DNA of 64,000 bases from Eublepharis macularius. Taxonomy: Eukaryota > Chordata > Lepidosauria > Squamata > Eublepharidae. The first letter of the stretch is position 1, and every line of letters starts with the position of its first letter. The stretch covers positions 29,393,001 through 29,457,000 of the forward strand of contig NC_072807.1 of assembly GCF_028583425.1 (NCBI RefSeq), read 5' to 3'. The position numbers and the translations under genes were made by a program. Below, in pieces: positions 11,450 through 22,909 of this stretch. Under the pieces are notes generated by a model. The model saw nothing but the letters and a program-made list of their open reading frames with translations, was not told the origin of the DNA and did no database searches.

Positions 11450-13190
11450 TATACACAATTTAAAGAACAAAGATTGTTAAGATTTCCACAACCACAGCAA
11501 TGGCCCAGCTTGTGTGCTAGAGTTACTATAAAAGTGAAAGCCCACAGACGTTTTCTTTCTGCCGAACTTGTCCTAAGAAATGGCAGAAACATTTTCAAGT
11601 GCTCACAGAAAACTGGTCTCTTAACAAGCGGCTCAGAAGATCTGGAAAGGGCATTTTCTTTATTCTCCCTCCATTCTCTTAGACCATTTGAGTACTCAAA
11701 CCTCTTTTGCAACCTGTTAAGGACTTCCATCATTTTCCTGTTGACTGCATGAGTCTTTCTTGTCTCTCAGGATTAGTGATGGGAAAAGGCCGTGTTGATT
11801 GTTTACTCGGTACTCAAGGAGATAAACTGAACACTCCTCTTCCTTCTTGTCTGCAGCTGGAACATATTTCGAAGAGCTATTTGGCAAAGGAGTACCACAG
11901 AGAGGAAGTGTGTGAAAATGCTGCTTCTTGGTGCCGCAGATGGGAGCACAGCTGTTTGGCTGGAATCTAGTATTCTTAGCAGCTGCAACCTCACAGCAAC
12001 CCGGATGGTTCTGGGAAAAGGGCGATAAAAGCCACTTGTGCCACGTTTTTTTCCACCCTCTCCAGTGCCAGTTAAGCAGTGAAGAGGCAGGAGTAGGAGA
12101 CAAAAACCAAAATGTCAAGATTCTTGCATGCAATGAGGAACTGGGGGGGGGCAGTACAGGGGGTGGCAATGAGTGAGAGGACCTTTCAACCCTGGGTCAG
12201 CAGTGTAAACATGGTGTAGTTTGGGCAGAGACCAAAACGGCCTCGCCGTTGAGACATCTGTTTGGCCCGCTGTATGGCTGTTTTTAGCATAGTCGCAGAC
12301 AGGCAGGTGCTCGGGAGACAGAATCAAAGACATTGAGTAGACCCTGTTTACAACAGTGAGGATCTAATGAAGAAATACGTGCATGTAGAGAAGAATCCAT
12401 TTCTGTCTTTCCTGGGAGGGGTTACAGACCCATAAATAACAATATAAACATCAACATGATAAAATCACACACAGAAAGAGACAGAGGATAAATACAAGCT
12501 AGATCTTCCAAAACAATTTGCTTGCCATCCTATGTCCTCTGAAATAAAAGACTCTTACATGCCTTTCTGAATGCAAAGAGTGACGGCGTCTTTCCACACC
12601 CGGTCTGGTAAGCCAGTCTAAAGGACTGTTCCGGCCATAGAAAAAGCCTACAACCGAACTGTTGCTATCCGGACAATCACAAAAAGGGAATAAAAACCCA
12701 ACCAGAAAAGACAGCTTGATTAAGTAGCCTAAAAGGTGGATAAAAAGAAAATAATCTACATCAAAACAGATCAAGTGTCTTTAATGCATTTTTTAAAAAA
12801 AACTACAGTACAAAGTACTGCTAAAGTCTGATTCAGTATATCACATATAAATGCAATACCTACAAATCAGAAAGATATGCAAAATGGTAGGACCTAAAAG
12901 AGCCATGCAAGATTCATATGCGGTTTGGAAATTAGCCTTCCTCTCAGTTGCACATATGATCAAAAAGACGCAAATCTATTGTTATGAAGACAACACAATA
13001 CATTAGTAAAAACCTTTTATACAAAGACTTCTTATCAGATGCAATAAATAATCTCAAGATTCACTAATCACATCCTCACAACAGGTAATTCACAATGGAC
13101 ATCCACAGGTATTCATATCTAATAAATGCTTGAGAAGGCAGCCCATCTCTCTTCACCATCCTTCTAAAAATGAGTTCTTTTGAGTCTCCA
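11450..13190. other. Non-coding flanking DNA
   Basis: No recognised gene. 12430-13100 is AT-rich and may be an old LINE. The 150-codon minus-strand frame at 11717-12169 is low-complexity at its start and has no family features. Confidence 0.4.
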
Positions 13191-13197
13191 GATGAAT

Positions 13198-13470
13198 AAT
13201 CATAATCATAATCATAATAACAACAACAACAACATTCGATTTATATACCGCCCTTCGGGACAACTTAATGCCCACTCAGAGCAGTTTACAAAGTATGTTA
13301 TTATTACCCCACAACAACAATCACCCTGTGAGGTGGGTGGGGCTGAGAGAGCTCAAGAGAACTGTGACTCGCCCAAGGTCACCCAGCTGGCTTCAAGTGG
13401 AGGAGTGGGGAATCAAACCCAGTTCTCCAGATTACAGTCCCGTGCTCTTAACCACTACACCAAACTGGCT
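13198..13470 (-). mobile_element. Sauria-type tRNA-derived SINE
   Basis: Minus-strand full-length copy: an (AAC)n tract at the left, and the head GCCAGTTTGGTGTAGTGG read from 13470 leftwards. Confidence 0.85.
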
Positions 13471-14436
13471 ATTGGGGTTCATATGGAGAGAGAGTCTCTT
13501 TCAAGTATGTGGGTCCCAAGTCTTAAGATGCCATTTTTCTTCCATCTGGCATTTGCTTCTTGCTGTTTTGAAAATTGAATTTGAAAGTGCCTTATGATGA
13601 TCTCGCTGCAAAGGTATTTCAGGATAAATTACATAAAATTGACGGAAGAGCTCCGATTTGGGATGAACCTATTAGTAATAGATCAGAGGACGAATTGCAT
13701 TAAGAAGATTCTTTTTACGTATGTTACCTGATTATAGAAACATGCCACAAAATACAGTTTGCAGGACTGGCCATTTCTTAGGGTCACCAAGAGGCCAAGG
13801 ATCCCTACGAAAGGGATGTACAGGATGAAACAAAAGGAAAGGTCTATGCCGAAGATGCCAAGTGCCAGATTTTGCCGTGGGTCATTTTGACCTCCTCCAC
13901 TGAGTCCGTGAAGTATGAAAAGTAATTTTGAATAAGAAAGCACAAAGTGTAAAAACAATGTGCGGTGAGAAAAACTGCATGTTGAACAGGAGTATTGAAT
14001 GACAACTTTTTAAAAGAGGTAGGAAACATAATAATACACTCAAGGACCAAGCATTCAAGAGCGCAAACCACTGAATTTTGGTAAGATAAAAAGTTAGATG
14101 AAGTATGCCTAAACCTTCCAGCTGTTGATTGGAGAGGGTAGAAATTGATATGAGTGGAGGGTTTTTTTTCTGAAAAGCAAATTAGATTTACTGTACTTGG
14201 CTCGAATCTTGAAGAGGCCCTCCTTGTGCACCGAGTGCTACTTGTACAATATCGGAAAGAAAATTGCTTCTGCTCCAGGCTTTGCCGTTCTCCTCTTAAT
14301 ATCTAATTTCTTTAGAAAATAATCCAAAACTTTGCAGTGCAGTGCTGGGCCTCAAAAAGGTTCCTGATCTCCTGGCATTTTTGCAAACTATGCAAAACTG
14401 AATTTTTCAGGATGGCATATTTATAAAGGTGGTGAA

Positions 14437-14647
14437 TAAGGAGCTGTCAAGTGGCAGCCAACTTACGACAACCCCTGCTGGGGTTTACAAGGCAAGAGTC
14501 ATTCAGAGGAGGGTTACCATTCCCTGCCTCTTCGTAGCAATCCTGGACTTCCTTGGTGGTCTCCTATCTCATTACTAACCAGCGCCGACCTTGCTTAGCT
14601 TCCAAGATCTAACAAGATTAGGCTAGCCTGGGCCACCCAGGTCAAGA
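14437..14647 (-). mobile_element. 5S-rRNA-derived SINE
   Basis: Complement of the 18.3-kb copy: GGTCTCCTATCTCATTACTA ... CTTGCTTAGCTTCCAAGATC. Confidence 0.8.
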
Positions 14648-15460
14648 CATAAAAAGGTAATAGGGTTTATCATACCAGAATGATCAGGAAGATGCTTGAA
14701 TAAAGGGGAAGGGACTGCAGACTAAACTACTGTACTATCTTGTTGCTTTATGTCTTCTCCTAATATGTAATTTCTGCATGGATTCATATGCCATTTTTAT
14801 ACTTCTGCTTTGTTTCAGTTTGTTCCAGATTTTTACGTGCTTTTAATATCTGTGGTCCTAATCCCATTCATTACATTGCTCGTTGGATGTCCCATCCTAT
14901 AGACTGCACTGACTTAGACCGTGTAAGCCTCTTGATTCTCAGTGAGAACGGGGCGGGGGATGATAAAGAATGTAAAGAAATAAATAACAATGTCATTCTG
15001 AACCTGTTGGCTTCAAGTGACTTAGAAGTGTCAACCCCATTTAGGATTGCTCTGTTAGGTTATTGTAAACTCTCTTATTTGATATAGAAATTATATTTAA
15101 AAAGAAAAAAATAACAATAGAAAGTGCATTAAAACTTACACAAGCACTACTTACGAAATTAGATTAAACTGAATATATAATAATAAATCTTAATTATGCA
15201 ATAGCTCTCCTTCCCTCTCCTTGGTTACTTATACAGACTTTAATATCATCAAAGATTTTAGTTAATCATTTTGCTGTGCTTTATCATCTTATCTTTGTAT
15301 CGAGTTATCTTAATTAATTTTAGTTTTAGCCTAAGTAGTCAAAGAAATCCTTGCATTTTTTCCAAAAATTCAGCTATCGGTCTATTATGTACATAAGTAG
15401 TTAATTTGGGCATTGATGCATATTCCTAGATCTTATCTATCCACTCTGACATATCAGGGC

Positions 15461-16130
15461 TAGAGATGGGCACGAATTGAATTACGACCCCCAAAAATGC
15501 ACAAACCAGGCCGGTTCATAGTTCGTGAACCAGTGGTTCATGGAAGCTCATTTCCACGAACTTCCACGAACTGGTCTACTGGTTCGTTTGGGTCGTAAAG
15601 GGGCAGTTTAAATGGCCATTTCCCCAGGGTCTCCCTGCCCCCAGTGGGAAGGCTGTTTTCGGCCTTCTCCACCGCCCTGCGGGCCCACGCAGCAGCAGAA
15701 GAGGCCAAAAATGGCCTTCTCATCCCTTGCAAGAGGAGAGGGAGGACGCCTAGGGCCCGCAGGGCAAGGTAAGTGTAGGGCTGGGGCTGGGGGTTGGGCA
15801 GTTTAAAGGGCCCTGCTGCTTGCAAGCAGATCCCTTTAAACTATCAGCTGGCAGGTGGCCTGGGGGGATCCCCCCGCCGCCTGCCAGCTGATAGTTTAAA
15901 GGGACCTGTCTCTTGCAAGGCAGGAAAGGGCCCTTTAAACTGACAAATGTCCCTTTCCCTGCCGCTGCTAAGTGGCCAGAAAGGGGTATTTAAACCCCAT
16001 GAACCACAAACCATGAACTGGTTTGTAAACTTCCCCAATTCATGCCAGTTCGTGGTTCCTGGTTCGTGAAAACCCATGAACCACCACGAACCTCATGGTT
16101 CGGGTTTTTTGTGGTTTGTGCCCATCTCTA
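15461..16130. mobile_element. hAT-type non-autonomous element with perfect 8-bp TSD
   Basis: Termini TAGAGATGGGCACGAA and TTTGTGCCCATCTCTA form terminal inverted repeats. The element is flanked by identical ATCAGGGC at 15453-15460 and 16131-16138. The interior is GC-rich with several internal inverted repeats (GTTCGTGAACC, CCTTTAAACT). It has no transposase ORF. It interrupts an AT-rich, LINE-like sequence. Confidence 0.8.
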
Positions 16131-16190
16131 ATCAGGGCACATATCTGCTTCCCATTTTGCTGCATATAGTACTCTTGCTGCTGTCACTAT

Positions 16191-16702
16191 CAGGGCTGTA
16201 TTACCCCATGGCTGGGCCCCTAGGCTTTCAGGTATTTCAGGCCCGCTCCAGCACTTCAATCTTTCACCCCACTGCAACTGACAGCCTGACCTTGGTACAG
16301 TAGGTACTAGACCGCAGCACATAGCTGTCTGTCCATTTTGGGGGTCTCCTGAAGAATTCTGTTCACAGTTTTAAAAATATTTTATTGCACAGGTAGAACT
16401 CTTCAGGAAAGCATATTTTACGGGTATAATTGTTCAATACTGTAATATTTTGAAGTGAATAAAATTTTTATTATTTATTAAATATATATATAATTTATGG
16501 ATAATTGTTTTAAAATAAGAGACAATTTATTTCACTTCAACAAGGAAGCAGTTAATTATCTTATTAATAGAGGTTCTATAAGAGAATCAATTAATTGTAA
16601 TTTATGTGGGGGAGTGCCTCAGCAGAAAAAATTGATGGGCCTCTAGTCCCTGTGGGGCCCATAGGCTTCGGCCTAGTCAGCCTTATGAATAATACGGCCC
16701 TG
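16191..16702. mobile_element. hAT-type non-autonomous element (CAGGGCTGTATTA termini)
   Basis: The 5' end CAGGGCTGTATTA and 3' end TAATACGGCCCTG are inverted repeats. They are flanked by GTCACTAT (16183-16190) and GTCACCAT (16703-16710), an 8-bp duplication with one mismatch. The interior is AT-rich with a palindromic centre near 16490. It sits only 60 bp from the 15461-16130 element, in the same host repeat. Confidence 0.75.
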
Positions 16703-18332
16703 GTCACCATGTAACGAAAAAGGTCTCCTTGTTCTTTTCTAACTTTATTTGGTAGAATGTTTAATAGCATGTTTTTTGGATTTAGCTCAAATCTGAGCTT
16801 GAAAATCTTCTGCATCTCTTCATGTATCTTTTACTCTTTTTTTATAAAAATGTGTACAGGAATCAACAGAAGTATTTCAGGGCAGAACTAAGTGAAACAG
16901 AGAAAATAGAACTGCTGATGAAACAGTGGCCTGGGAAACCTGATTCAAATGCCCGCTGGCCACAAAAAAACCTCACTGGGTGCTCTTGGGACAGGCATTC
17001 TTTCTTGGCTTTAGTCCTGAGGATGATGAAGAAGGACAAAGAATCATGTACACTGCCCAGAGCACCTTGTAGAATGAAAATCTACTAAATGACCTATATA
17101 CGTGAAAACTCTTTTTCCTCCCATGCATGCAATAGAGAAAAAGAAGAATCCGTCTTACATTAACATACAAACATGTACAGTAATTTTTTTAAAAATCATA
17201 TATTTGGGGGAGGAAATTATTTTACATTCAAGTCATCTTCCTTTTGGGTAAATACTGGTAAAAAACCCCTCACCCTACAATACAGGAGTGATCATGTCAC
17301 ATGACACCATATACTCCTCTTCCATTTCATTGGCTGATACTTCACAGAGCTAGAGAAACCGGTGGTGTCATGATGTCACATGGTGCCTCGAGAAAGGTTT
17401 GCTAGAGATTGTTGGGGAAGAGGATGGGAGATACCAGGGATACTAGGGGCTAGTTCTCATTGCAATGAGTAAAGTTCTTTCTAGATTCTACCAATTCAGG
17501 TTGCTGGTACAGCCCTTATGGCAGGAGACTCTCTCTTTTTTTTAACTTTATTAAGGCTTTTTTTTTAATGACAATACCAAACCAACACCAGTGTATATAC
17601 AAACTTCTCCTTTGTACACATTAACTTAAAACGTAACCATACAAAACCCAAAATATAACAATTCCTAAGGAGTTCCATACATCTAGAAATTCAATAGCTC
17701 TTGACAATGAATGTTAGAAGAAACCATTTTTTTCCTGCAAAAATTGCACAATAGGAAACCAAATTGCTTGAAAAAAATTTCGATGAGCTTCCAAATTCTG
17801 AATGCCTATAGATCAATCCATGTTACCCGCTATAAAATGGTTCCAGATGGAATCGTACCAATTTTGTAGTGAGGCCCCTTCCTTATTTCCCCATTTCTTG
17901 GCAATCTCTATCCTAGCAACTGCTAACAAAGTTGTTATTGTGGCCAAATATTTTCTGGATTTCTTGGAATCCGTTGGCCCACTATATTTTCTATTTGCAA
18001 TAATACTTTATTCCAGAACCTTGGGCAGCCCAATCCTAACCTCCACCCCCCAGGCAGCATCAGCGCTCATGCACCAGGGTAAATGGGGCAGCACTGCACG
18101 GCTTCCTATGGACTTTTGCAGGGTAGTCCCGCCGGCACCCGAGCGTGGCGAGATGCAGCAGCCCCTGGGAGGGGGAGGGCCCGCCCCCGCCCCCGCCCCC
18201 ACCCACCATTCCCCTGACAACCCCGCTCACACCAGCCAATGGCCACACCCCTCCCGACATTCAGGCGAGGGGCAAACAGCAGTGCAGCCAATGGAGAGGA
18301 AGTGAATATCAGCCCTTACCTGCAGCCCAAGC

Positions 18333-18546
18333 CCTGACCTGGATAGCCCAGGTGAGCCTGATCTCATCAGATCTCAGAAGCTAAGCAGGGTCAGCCTTGG
18401 CTAGTAATTGGATGGGAGACCTCCAACAAAGACCGGGGTTGCGGAGGCAGGCAATGGCAAACCACCTGTTAGTCTCTTGTCATGAAAATGCCACCAGGGG
18501 TCGCCATAAGTCAGCTATGACTTCACGGCACTCTCCACCACCACCT
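18333..18546 (+). mobile_element. 5S-rRNA-derived SINE
   Basis: GATCTCATCAGATCTCAGAA GCTAAGCAGGGTCAG and TAATTGGATGGGAGACC are clear derivatives of the 5S rRNA internal promoter region. The body then reads GGCAATGGCAAACCACC and GGTCGCCATAAGTCAGCTAT. It is the best-preserved plus-strand copy. Confidence 0.85.
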
Positions 18547-18559
18547 GCAGCCCAAAGTG

Positions 18560-21500
18560 GTACAGTCAGGAGGATTACCAATTCAGTGAGAACTCAGCCT
18601 AGGTTTCCAGGATGCAAACAGGGCACAAAACTAGGCAATATATCAGAATAGCCCTTTCGATTAACTTCCCTGCCAAAAGGAAATGTTTAATACCAATACT
18701 GAGAAGATGTCAAAAAGGCCAATTTAATCTCATTCACTTTTCTTAGCACTGATTGCCCCTTCCTCTCCCAGCGCTTACCTTGTCCCCTTCCTTGCATGCA
18801 CACAAAGCGTGGAAGCACTCCCAGCGAGGCACGGTGATGTCACTCCCGGGAGTGATGCCCCCTGGACCTCGTGCTCGGGAGGCCTGTTCCCCTACTTTCC
18901 TCCCCCCCCCCCACTGATCAGGAGTGATGGCAGGAGGGATTCCCTGCCCTCACCGGATGACCTAGCAGCCTTAGCACTGATGGGTCCCGGTTCTGCATTG
19001 AATTAGGCACTGTGGTCACCCTCTTGAGCTGAGCCCCATGGTGGAGGTTAAAAAAGAGAATGTTTAAAAATGTCAGGTTTTATTCTATCCTGTATATATT
19101 GGTGCTGCTGGGTTCAAAAAGGACTGTGTATTCTGCAGTGCTGAAGACAGTGGAGCAGATCAAGCTATCCTCAAAGTAGCCTTCTTCCAGCCTAAGGAGG
19201 CTTCCTTGAATAGAAGAGCCATATAAGTTGGAGGAAGCCCCCTTAGATTGAAGGACGGCTTTAAACTTGACCCTAAAGGAAAGGTGTGGTATAAATACTT
19301 TAATAATACATAACCTTTACTTGGTGGAGTGGTAGGAGAGGGGTAAAATCCACCCCACTGTCTATACCCACAAGCAAGTTATGTAAGTAGACTCTAGCAT
19401 CCTTAAATTATTTTGAAGGCACATCTGGATTAACAACAGACTTTCCCTCTCTGCAGGGTACTGGGAAAAAAGAGGGTTCACTCTTCCTCCCTGTACCATT
19501 TCACTGATTGTGCCCTTCTCCGGGGTGGCTTAAACTCTGGCAAGGAAAAGAAGCACGTTTTATTTTATTTATTAAAAGATTCATCAGCCCTCCTTTCTCC
19601 CTAATAAAGTGAAGTAACCACACATTAAAACAGAAACATCATACCCATTCAATAGCCATATTGTGTCTCACCCCTCCCGGGCTAAAGCAACCAGAGAGGC
19701 ATTTCTGATTATGGAAATCACATGGGAAAGGGAAGAGTTAAAGCCATCCTTTCCAGAATCTGGCTTCAGATTGGACCTTGCTTATGCTTGTTATATAGGG
19801 CCACATCTGGAGTTCCAATCAGCACCTCGTGTTGTTCGGTGTTCAAGACTAGAGAAATAGTATGAGATGGGGAAAGTACTATCTTTGCTATGACAAAAAG
19901 CCTCTTGCGTCTTTGTCCACAAAGGTCCATTGTAAACTCAGAAGAGAGACCTACCTCATTTTTTGACGGCATAAAAAAAGCGCTTTGTGAATTCACTTGA
20001 AAGCCTACACACGCTGAAGAATTTTTTCATATTCGGCCAGAGATCTTTTGTGGTGAACAAAACTCCAGTTATTCTGATTTTATTATACAAAGTTCCAGGA
20101 ATTCTTTGGCATGAAAGGAGTCTTTAATAAACTGAGTTTTGTTAAAACAACAGAAAAGTTCTTGCATTATTTAACCTCTTTAATGCTGACCTTATGAGAC
20201 GCATTCGAAGGGGATACTTTCCCACCATGTCATCACAGTCCACAAATGAAATCTTTTTTTTTCACATTGATAAGTAAATGGAACGCTCAGACAAAAGGAA
20301 CGAAATACCAACAATTATTCTGTGCCACTTAACAATTTTTATACAGCTGCTGCATCGTCTATTTTTAGCCGAGTTGATCTGGACACGTACAGCTGTGTTG
20401 ATCCAGAAAATAAGAAAGCCATGAAAAGGACAGGGGGCGGGGGACAAGGGGAGGTGGTCAGATGCAGTGAGTATTCTCAGCAAGTGGGAATAGCATGCGC
20501 TTATGCAGAGGCATCCCAGATCTGGCATCTTGTCCACCATCCCCGTGATGTTCAACAATGTGCTTTCTTTTCATGTTGCCCTCTTATCTGGAGAATGCTG
20601 GAAACCCATCAGTGGCACCACCCCAAAGAGATGCCACTTGAGCCATTCAACTTTTTCCCTCTTGGTAACATAACTAGAATGCACATTCGTAACATAGTGA
20701 ATACCCTCTCTGTTCATATTGAGCAGGTTCTCTGGAGAAGCAACATACACGTTTTCCAAATAAATTAATAAATTGCACTTGGTTGGCGCCGTGGGAGCGC
20801 TGCACTTGAACACGCGAAAAATGGTTGGAGATTGTATCACAAACGTCTTGCGTAACCCGTGCTGCTTTCCCATAGCTGTCCATATCTCCTGTCCCCCTAA
20901 ACAGAATTTACATTGCGAACAGAGTGAACGCTCTTTTTGTTCAAATCACAGGACGTTTGTAAATTGTGAGCATTGCCCATGAACACTTGAAAAATTGCTA
21001 ACTTTTTGGAATACCAGGAATTGGTATCATAAGCTTTTTGTGCATGGGCACAGTCTCACTGCTTTCCCATACCTGTCCTTGTCTCCTGCTCTACCATCTA
21101 CCATCTACCAATCAAGAGAAAACACATCACCTTACAAAGACTGCTCTCCTCGGTCGTCTGGAGCCTGCTTTGGGGATGGGGAAGCCAAGTGGCTTGCCTC
21201 TCTAGCATTCCAGGCTTGTTGTTGTTCCCTGCCTGGCTCCCAAAGCCAAGGGTGTTCATGTTAACCATGTTCTAAATCGGATCACAAGTACCTTGTGCAT
21301 TCTCACATGAACACCTGGGAAGTGTAGTTCTATCTGGTACGTGCGGAGCATATGTCAACTCAATGAATGAAGTTGTGCACCGAGTAGGTCATCCACAGCT
21401 GTCCCATTGTTCGGGATGATCAGAACAGTTCTGGCTCATTTTCCAGCATCACAGAGTGGAGCTTAACCCATTAGCAGCATTCAGGAAAGCATGAAAAAGC

Positions 21501-21590
21501 TGTTTTCCTGTTTTATCCTCAGTTGGACTATTCCCTCAACATCAGTATTGTATCCTCTGTCTGGCAGGGTCTCTGAAAGAGAAAGCTATC
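18560..21590. other. Non-coding flanking DNA
   Basis: No recognised gene. The 148-codon frame at 20322-20768 has no conserved domain. 20560-21060 contains no obvious repeats. Confidence 0.4.
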
Positions 21591-21594
21591 TGAG

Positions 21595-21826
21595 AGCCAA
21601 GCTACAAGTGACGCCTGACACTAGTTGGACACTTGTCAGCTTCCCTCAAGTTTTGATGGGAAATGTAGGCATCCTGGTCTTGCAGCTTGGCTCTCCGACT
21701 GCTGTCCAATGGACTTTTCAGCTGTCACTTGTCCAACATTCCGCCAAGCTGCCTACATTTCCCATCAAAACTTGAGGGAAGCTTACAAGTGTCCAACTAG
21801 TGTCAGGTGTCACTTGTAGTTTGGCT
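21595..21826. mobile_element. Foldback MITE, AGCCAAGCTACAAGTGACG family, copy 2 (long form)
   Basis: The termini of the family surround a second inverted segment, TTCCCTCAAGTTTTGATGGG and its complement. A CTGAG precedes it and CTCTG follows. It is the same long subfamily as 48621-48820. Confidence 0.7.
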
Positions 21827-22809
21827 CTCTGATCCTTCAATAGGAGACATCTAGAACTGAAGTTGGGACTTCCTTTGTGCCAAGCAATTAAGCCACAGTC
21901 CCTCCCACCCTCTCTTCCTGTGTAATGTCCAGTGATGTAAAACACATTACGTGACATATCCACATAGTGTGTCCCTTCCCACATCCCCTCCTCTGTGCCA
22001 CTGGCTTCCATTTGCAGAGGGAGCAGTGAAACTCGCCACACAACAATATCATGTTTTGTATTACTATGTGCTATCAAGGGGAAAGAGTAAGGTGATCCAA
22101 GACTTCTAGACCCATCTTCCAGTCACTTTAAGTCACTTAAAAAAATTCATCAAATTGACACTATGCTATTGTTCTTAAGTCATCTCAGCCTTTTTACTAG
22201 CTTTCCTTGATGTTTTGTTGAGTAATCCAACAAGTTGATTCATTTCCAATGACTTTCTCCCCCACCCTTCTCTTTCTCACTGGAAATTTTGGCTTAACTA
22301 CATTCTGCAATTGAGGTTAAATTACAAAACTCTCTTTTTGGCTGAAAAGCCCCCTGCCCTAACACATACACACACACATATGCACACACACAAAATAATC
22401 TCATAGCAACCAATCTCTTAGCAACAAGAAGTACCTTCATAAAAAGATGCTTCACAAAGAGTGATCATCAGAAAATCTTTTCTGATCTTTAACAGGACTG
22501 CATCATTAGCAAAGGTAGCCGACTTCCAGAATAGGACCTAGAAATAAGGAAGTGAGAAAAGAAGAAGGTAACTTGATTTAAAACTTTTCTGTTTAAGATG
22601 AAAGATGAAAAGCCACAATGCAAAGCTATTGGAGTCTTTGTAGATCTTTTTTTCTCTTTTTAGTTGTCATGATCTGGCTAACTTTCTTTTGTGTAGTACT
22701 TTACTGTGATTTGAGAAAGATCAAAATTTGCTTCTAAGCTTTCTTTGGACTTGGAGCAGAAATTATTTCTCCTGCATGGGTCTTCTTGAGCTGAAAGTAG
22801 AAGATACTT

Positions 22810-22902
22810 AAGATGCAACCCTAAACACACTTACTAGGGAGTAAGTCCCATTGAACTCAATGGGATTTACTTCTGAGTATACATGCTTAGAGTTGCACTG
22901 TA
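22810..22902. repeat. Dispersed semi-palindromic repeat (GTAAGTCCCATTGAACTCAA)
   Basis: The inverted words AGTAAGTCCCATTGA and TCAATGGGATTTACT lie around a short centre, and the element ends in TTAGAGTTGCACTGT. Partial copies occur at about 24037-24080, 28226-28268, 37745-37820 and 62931-63024. Confidence 0.55.
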
Positions 22903-22909
22903 ATTTTGT

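Larger units (their letters stand above)
15150..16830 (-). repeat. AT-rich LINE-like remnant hosting two hAT elements
   Basis: The sequence outside the two hAT insertions (15150-15452, 16139-16182, 16711-16830) is AT-rich and reads like an old minus-strand retroelement. Joining across both insertions restores continuous text. The family is not certain. A similar AT-rich block lies at 17520-18015. Confidence 0.4.

Noticed and set aside
17802..18305. A 167-codon plus-strand frame
   Set aside because: It crosses from an AT-rich retroelement-like block into a GC-rich block ending in a proline run, with no recognisable family.
18350..18425. 5S rRNA gene
   Set aside because: Only part of the 5S sequence is present and it is fused to a SINE body seen in six other places.
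20322..20768. A 148-codon plus-strand frame
   Set aside because: No domain, signal or exon-like boundaries. Composition is like its surroundings.
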